From: an uncultured Odoribacter sp.
Lineage (GTDB): Bacteria; Bacteroidota; Bacteroidia; Bacteroidales; Marinifilaceae
NCBI GenBank assembly: GCA_905193145.1
Contig: CAJJNP010000124.1
Location: 1 to 10,220, forward strand
Direction: 5' to 3'
Length of the DNA stretch: 10,220 nucleotides
Position 1 is the first letter of the stretch; each line of letters opens with the position of its first letter. Shown here one piece after another: positions 7,901 to 10,220 of the stretch. The notes below the pieces were generated by a model. That model had not been told where the DNA came from. It saw only the letters and a list, made by a program, of their open reading frames with translations, and searched no databases. The position numbers were made by a program, and so were the translations under genes.

Positions 7901-8635
7901 ATGACTGCAGTAATTATAGAGGATGAACCGCTGGCTTCATTAGAGTTATGTAAGGTATTGGGAGATGTAGCTCCCGAAATAAAGGTAATTACATGCTTGG
8001 AAACTGTTAGTGAGAGTATAGAGTGGCTGCGGGAAAATAAGGTTGATTTAATATTCAGTGATATTCATCTGGGAGATGGGCAGAGTTTCGATATTTTCCG
8101 TCAGGTAGATGTGGAAGCTCCAGTTGTATTTGTAACGGCTTATGATGAATATGCATTAGAGGCTTTTAAAAATCAAGGGATTGCTTATATCCTAAAGCCT
8201 TATGATACTGAAGAAATTAAAAATACAATTCAAAAAGTAGAACAATGGTGGGGGATGGGTATGGAGACCTCTAAAAATAGTCAAGGTGGCTATCAGGAGC
8301 GTTTTCTGGTTCAACTGGGGGCACGGATTAAATCTGTGCCGGTAGCAGAGGTCGCTTATTTTATGGCAGATGGTAAATATTTGATGCTTTATACTTTCGA
8401 TGGTATGGGGTATGTGGTAGACCAGACGGTTGCACGGATTGAAGAACGACTAGACCCGCATATCTTTTTTCGCATAAATAGAAAATTCATCATTAATTTT
8501 AGTGCCATTCGCGATATGATACGCTATTCTAATAGCCGAATTAAAATAATTCTTCATCCGATACCACCTGAAAATATAGAATCGATAGTAAGTACTGAGC
8601 GTTTAAAGGAATTTAAAGAGTGGCTAAATCGTTGA
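7901..8635 (+). CDS. LytTR-family two-component response regulator
   Basis: A 244-residue transcription regulator with two domains. The N-terminal receiver domain (about 2-120) has the acidic pocket E7-D8, the phospho-acceptor Asp54 in LIFSDIHLGDG, Thr79 in VFVTAYDEYA and Lys99 in YILKPYD, so all phosphorylation residues are present. The C-terminal LytTR DNA-binding domain (about 131-242) carries the hallmark FFRINRKFIINFSAI. Regulators of this type are phosphorylated by LytS-like kinases and bind direct repeats with a GTT core. The gene stands alone between a terminator and a polysaccharide operon. The nearest kinase is the fragment at the left edge, on the far side of the protease-SusCD operon. 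It may control that operon, itself or the operon downstream; candidate sites are listed separately. Family assignment is firm; targets are inferred. Confidence 0.95.
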   Translation: MTAVIIEDEPLASLELCKVLGDVAPEIKVITCLETVSESIEWLRENKVDLIFSDIHLGDGQSFDIFRQVDVEAPVVFVTAYDEYALEAFKNQGIAYILKPYDTEEIKNTIQKVEQWWGMGMETSKNSQGGYQERFLVQLGARIKSVPVAEVAYFMADGKYLMLYTFDGMGYVVDQTVARIEERLDPHIFFRINRKFIINFSAIRDMIRYSNSRIKIILHPIPPENIESIVSTERLKEFKEWLNR

Positions 8636-8640
8636 TAATT

Positions 8641-8688
8641 AAAGTTTGAAATCCTTTACAAAGTTTTTATAGCTTTTTTAAAGTTCAA
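8641..8688 (+). promoter_or_regulatory. Three AAAGTT direct repeats upstream of the polysaccharide promoter; possible LytTR operator
   Basis: AAAGTT occurs at 8641, 8660 and 8680, start-to-start spacings of 19 and 20 bp. Each nine-base site (AAAGTTTGA, AAAGTTTTT, AAAGTTCAA) fits the published LytTR-type consensus [TA][AC][CA]GTTN[AG][TG] at 8 of 9 positions. Family sites are usually direct repeats about 21-22 bp apart, so the spacing is close but not exact. The cluster ends next to the predicted -33 element of the downstream operon. The AT-rich context raises the chance of coincidence. Confidence 0.35.
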
Positions 8689-8689
8689 A

Positions 8690-8721
8690 TTTCAGTAGTT
8701 CCATAAAAGTATGTACTTTTG
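8690..8721 (+). promoter_or_regulatory. Candidate promoter of the polysaccharide operon
   Basis: TTTC at 8690-8693 (one mismatch to the -33 TTTG) is followed by 20 bp and TACTTTTG at 8714-8721, an exact match to the -7 consensus TAnnTTTG. Transcription would begin near 8728, with a leader of about 35 nt before the ATG at 8764. No convincing intrinsic terminator lies between the LytTR gene and this promoter, so some readthrough from the regulator gene is possible. Confidence 0.6.
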
Positions 8722-8763
8722 CGGGAAATGCTGAAATGAACATAATTATTTTCTTGAATTATA

Positions 8764-9840
8764 ATGGTACTTAGCTTACTATCGGACAATTGGCGACTTG
8801 TGTTAGCAATGATGCTGGCATTGGTTATCGGTTGGAATCTGAGAGTTCCAATTTTTAAATTGGCTATTTTAAAGAATTTTGTGGTAAAACCCAATAAACG
8901 TTCTTCACATATTGGCAGTATTCCCAATATTGGAGGTATCATTGTATGGTTGTCTTTTCTGATTTCCTTTATGCTTTTTGCACGTTTTGATGAAACTCGT
9001 GAATTTCAGTATATGTTGTTGGGTGTTTTCTTGATATTTGTTACCGGTATATACGATGATTTGATTCAAATATCGCCGCGAAAGAAGTTGAAGGGAGAGA
9101 TACTGGGAGTGCTTGTCTTGGTGGTTGGCGGTGGTTTCTATTTCAGCGAAATGCATGGTCTGTTTGGGTTGCAGCTGATAAGTCCTTGGTTTGGTATCCC
9201 ATTGACATTTATAGGTTTGATCGGTTTGATTAATGCCATAAATTTGATTGACGGTATTGACGGTCTTTGTTCTGGAGTGGCTTTGATGGATTGCTTGGCT
9301 TTTGGCAGTTTCTTTTATGTTGTAGGCTATGTGGAGTATGCTTTGTTATGTTGCATCCTTTTCGGAGCCATTGTTCCCTTCTTTTTTATCAACCTTTTTG
9401 GTAAGCGTTCGAAAATGTTTATGGGGGATTCCGGTGCATTGATGGTGGGATTTCTGTTAGGATTTATGGCAATAAAGCTTTGTAAACTGCCGGATGAAAG
9501 CTTGAACCAGTTTCAGTTGAAAGCTGTGCCTGCAGTGGCTTTCAGCGTGGTGGCAATTCCGGTGTTGGATACTTTGCGCCTTTTTATTTCCCGTTGGATG
9601 CGCGGAAAATCGCCTTTTGCTCCGGATAAACGGCATTTGCACCATAAATTACTGACGATATTTGATGGTGTGCACAAGAAAGCTACCTTTACAATTTTAA
9701 GTCTAAACTTGCTGTTTATCTTCTTAGGATATTGGGGGAGAAGTTGGTCGAACGAATTATTGATATTGTGCGACATTGTGTTGTTTTCGTTGATTTTTTA
9801 TATTATAAATTTAATTGCCAAAAGAAAATTGGCTAACTAG
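8764..9840 (+). CDS. Polyprenyl-phosphate sugar-1-phosphate transferase, WecA/MraY family (GT4-type)
   Basis: A 358-residue polytopic inner-membrane enzyme that transfers a sugar-1-phosphate (in WecA, GlcNAc-1-P from UDP-GlcNAc) to undecaprenyl phosphate, the first step in building a lipid-linked glycan. Family motifs occur in order: NKRSSHIGSIPNIGGI near residue 43, the Mg-binding Asp pair D98-D99 in GIYDDL, NLIDGIDGL at 160-168, FMGDSG at 219-224 and the cytoplasmic HLHHK at 291-295, which is the WecA-type HxHH substrate loop. About ten hydrophobic helices are evident. The ATG at 8764 places a transmembrane segment near the N-terminus and is the first good start after the promoter. rfbA follows after 18 bp, so this is the first visible gene of a surface-polysaccharide operon. 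The exact sugar is not determined by these motifs. I recognise it as WecA-like but do not assign the symbol. Confidence 0.93.
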   Translation: MVLSLLSDNWRLVLAMMLALVIGWNLRVPIFKLAILKNFVVKPNKRSSHIGSIPNIGGIIVWLSFLISFMLFARFDETREFQYMLLGVFLIFVTGIYDDLIQISPRKKLKGEILGVLVLVVGGGFYFSEMHGLFGLQLISPWFGIPLTFIGLIGLINAINLIDGIDGLCSGVALMDCLAFGSFFYVVGYVEYALLCCILFGAIVPFFFINLFGKRSKMFMGDSGALMVGFLLGFMAIKLCKLPDESLNQFQLKAVPAVAFSVVAIPVLDTLRLFISRWMRGKSPFAPDKRHLHHKLLTIFDGVHKKATFTILSLNLLFIFLGYWGRSWSNELLILCDIVLFSLIFYIINLIAKRKLAN

Positions 9841-9858
9841 AATAGATATTTGTTAATA

Positions 9859-10220
9859 ATGAAAGGAATAGTGTTGGCAGGCGGTTCTGGAACAAGGTTG
9901 TATCCGATTACAAAAGGAGTGTCCAAACAATTGTTGCCTATTTATGATAAGCCGATGATATACTACCCGTTGTCGGTGTTGATGTTGGCCGGAATACGGG
10001 AAATTCTGATTATTTCCACTCCTCAGGATTTACCTTCTTTCCGGCGTTTGTTAGGAGATGGTTCTAATTATGGTGTAGAATTTTCTTATGCGGAACAGCC
10101 AAGCCCGGACGGATTGGCTCAGGCATTCATTATCGGTCGGGATTTCATCGGTGACGATGATGTTTGTCTGGTGTTGGGTGATAATATTTTCTATGGTCAA
10201 AGTTTTACACAAATGTTGCA
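9859..10220 (+). CDS. rfbA: Glucose-1-phosphate thymidylyltransferase, N-terminal part (runs off window)
   Basis: The first 120 codons of RmlA/RfbA, cut by the right edge; the full enzyme is about 290 residues. It condenses dTTP and glucose-1-phosphate to dTDP-glucose, the first step towards dTDP-L-rhamnose and related sugars, in the cytoplasm. The nucleotide-binding signature [11 protein letters not shown] occupies residues 8-18, with Arg13 and the following Lys23 ([12 protein letters not shown]) as catalytic and phosphate-contact residues. GDNIFYG at 107-113 includes the metal-binding Asp108. The start is 18 bp after the transferase stop, in an A/T-rich leader. Together with the WecA-like gene it points to a rhamnose- or deoxysugar-containing surface glycan. 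rfbB, rfbC or rfbD would be expected downstream but cannot be seen. Confidence 0.95.
   Translation, partial: MKGIVLAGGSGTRLYPITKGVSKQLLPIYDKPMIYYPLSVLMLAGIREILIISTPQDLPSFRRLLGDGSNYGVEFSYAEQPSPDGLAQAFIIGRDFIGDDDVCLVLGDNIFYGQSFTQML

Noticed and set aside
8641..8693. Possible terminator after the LytTR gene: AAGTTTGAA pairs with TTCAAATTT-like sequence.
   Set aside because: The stem is about 9 pairs including a wobble and would enclose a loop of more than 30 nt, with no T-tract after it. The repeats fit direct-repeat binding sites better.
1..10220. Mobile element or recent horizontal insertion.
   Set aside because: No transposase, integrase, tRNA gene, terminal inverted repeat or target duplication was found, and base composition looks even across the genes by eye.

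Overview
The window looks like a chromosomal segment of a gut-type Bacteroidota, most likely Bacteroides, Parabacteroides or a close relative. The evidence is a SusC/SusD outer-membrane pair, Bacteroidota-type promoter elements (TAnnTTTG at -7, with TTTG about 20 bp upstream in the best cases), A-rich leaders without strong Shine-Dalgarno sequences, and AT-rich DNA. All complete genes lie on the + strand. No RNA gene, CRISPR array, insertion sequence or phage gene is visible. No gene-free stretch exceeds about 140 bp.

Region 1 (1-339) is the C-terminal end of a LytS/YehU-type sensor histidine kinase that enters from the left. Region 2 (464-7760) is a compact three-gene operon: a secreted metzincin-type zinc protease, a SusC/RagA TonB-dependent transporter and a SusD/RagB lipoprotein, with gaps of 37 and 27 bp. 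A candidate promoter precedes it (407-438) and a strong intrinsic terminator closes it (7786-7831). Region 3 (7901-8635) is a monocistronic LytTR-type response regulator. Region 4 (8764 to the right edge) starts a surface-polysaccharide operon with a WecA-like polyprenyl-phosphate sugar-1-phosphate transferase and glucose-1-phosphate thymidylyltransferase (rfbA/rmlA, cut by the window end).

The likely logic of regions 1-3 is a nutrient-uptake module: SusD captures a ligand at the surface, SusC imports it using TonB energy, and the protease, which has a plain signal peptide and no lipobox, acts on it in the periplasm. The enzyme is a peptidase and no glycosidase is visible, so a peptide or protein substrate (as known for RagAB) is more plausible than a polysaccharide. 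The flanking LytS-like kinase and LytTR regulator may be a two-component pair split by the operon; this is inference. Region 4 appears to be a separate unit that makes lipid-linked sugar and dTDP-sugar precursors.

The least explained parts are the intergenic regions. They hold a 14-bp perfect dyad that matches the ARG-box core, a 21-bp imperfect tandem repeat, a 12-bp element present in inverted orientation on both sides of the regulator gene, and three AAAGTT repeats spaced 19-20 bp just upstream of the polysaccharide promoter. None has a demonstrated function. I see no clearly unprecedented system here; the strongest lead is the protease-SusCD operon bracketed by LytS/LytTR components.
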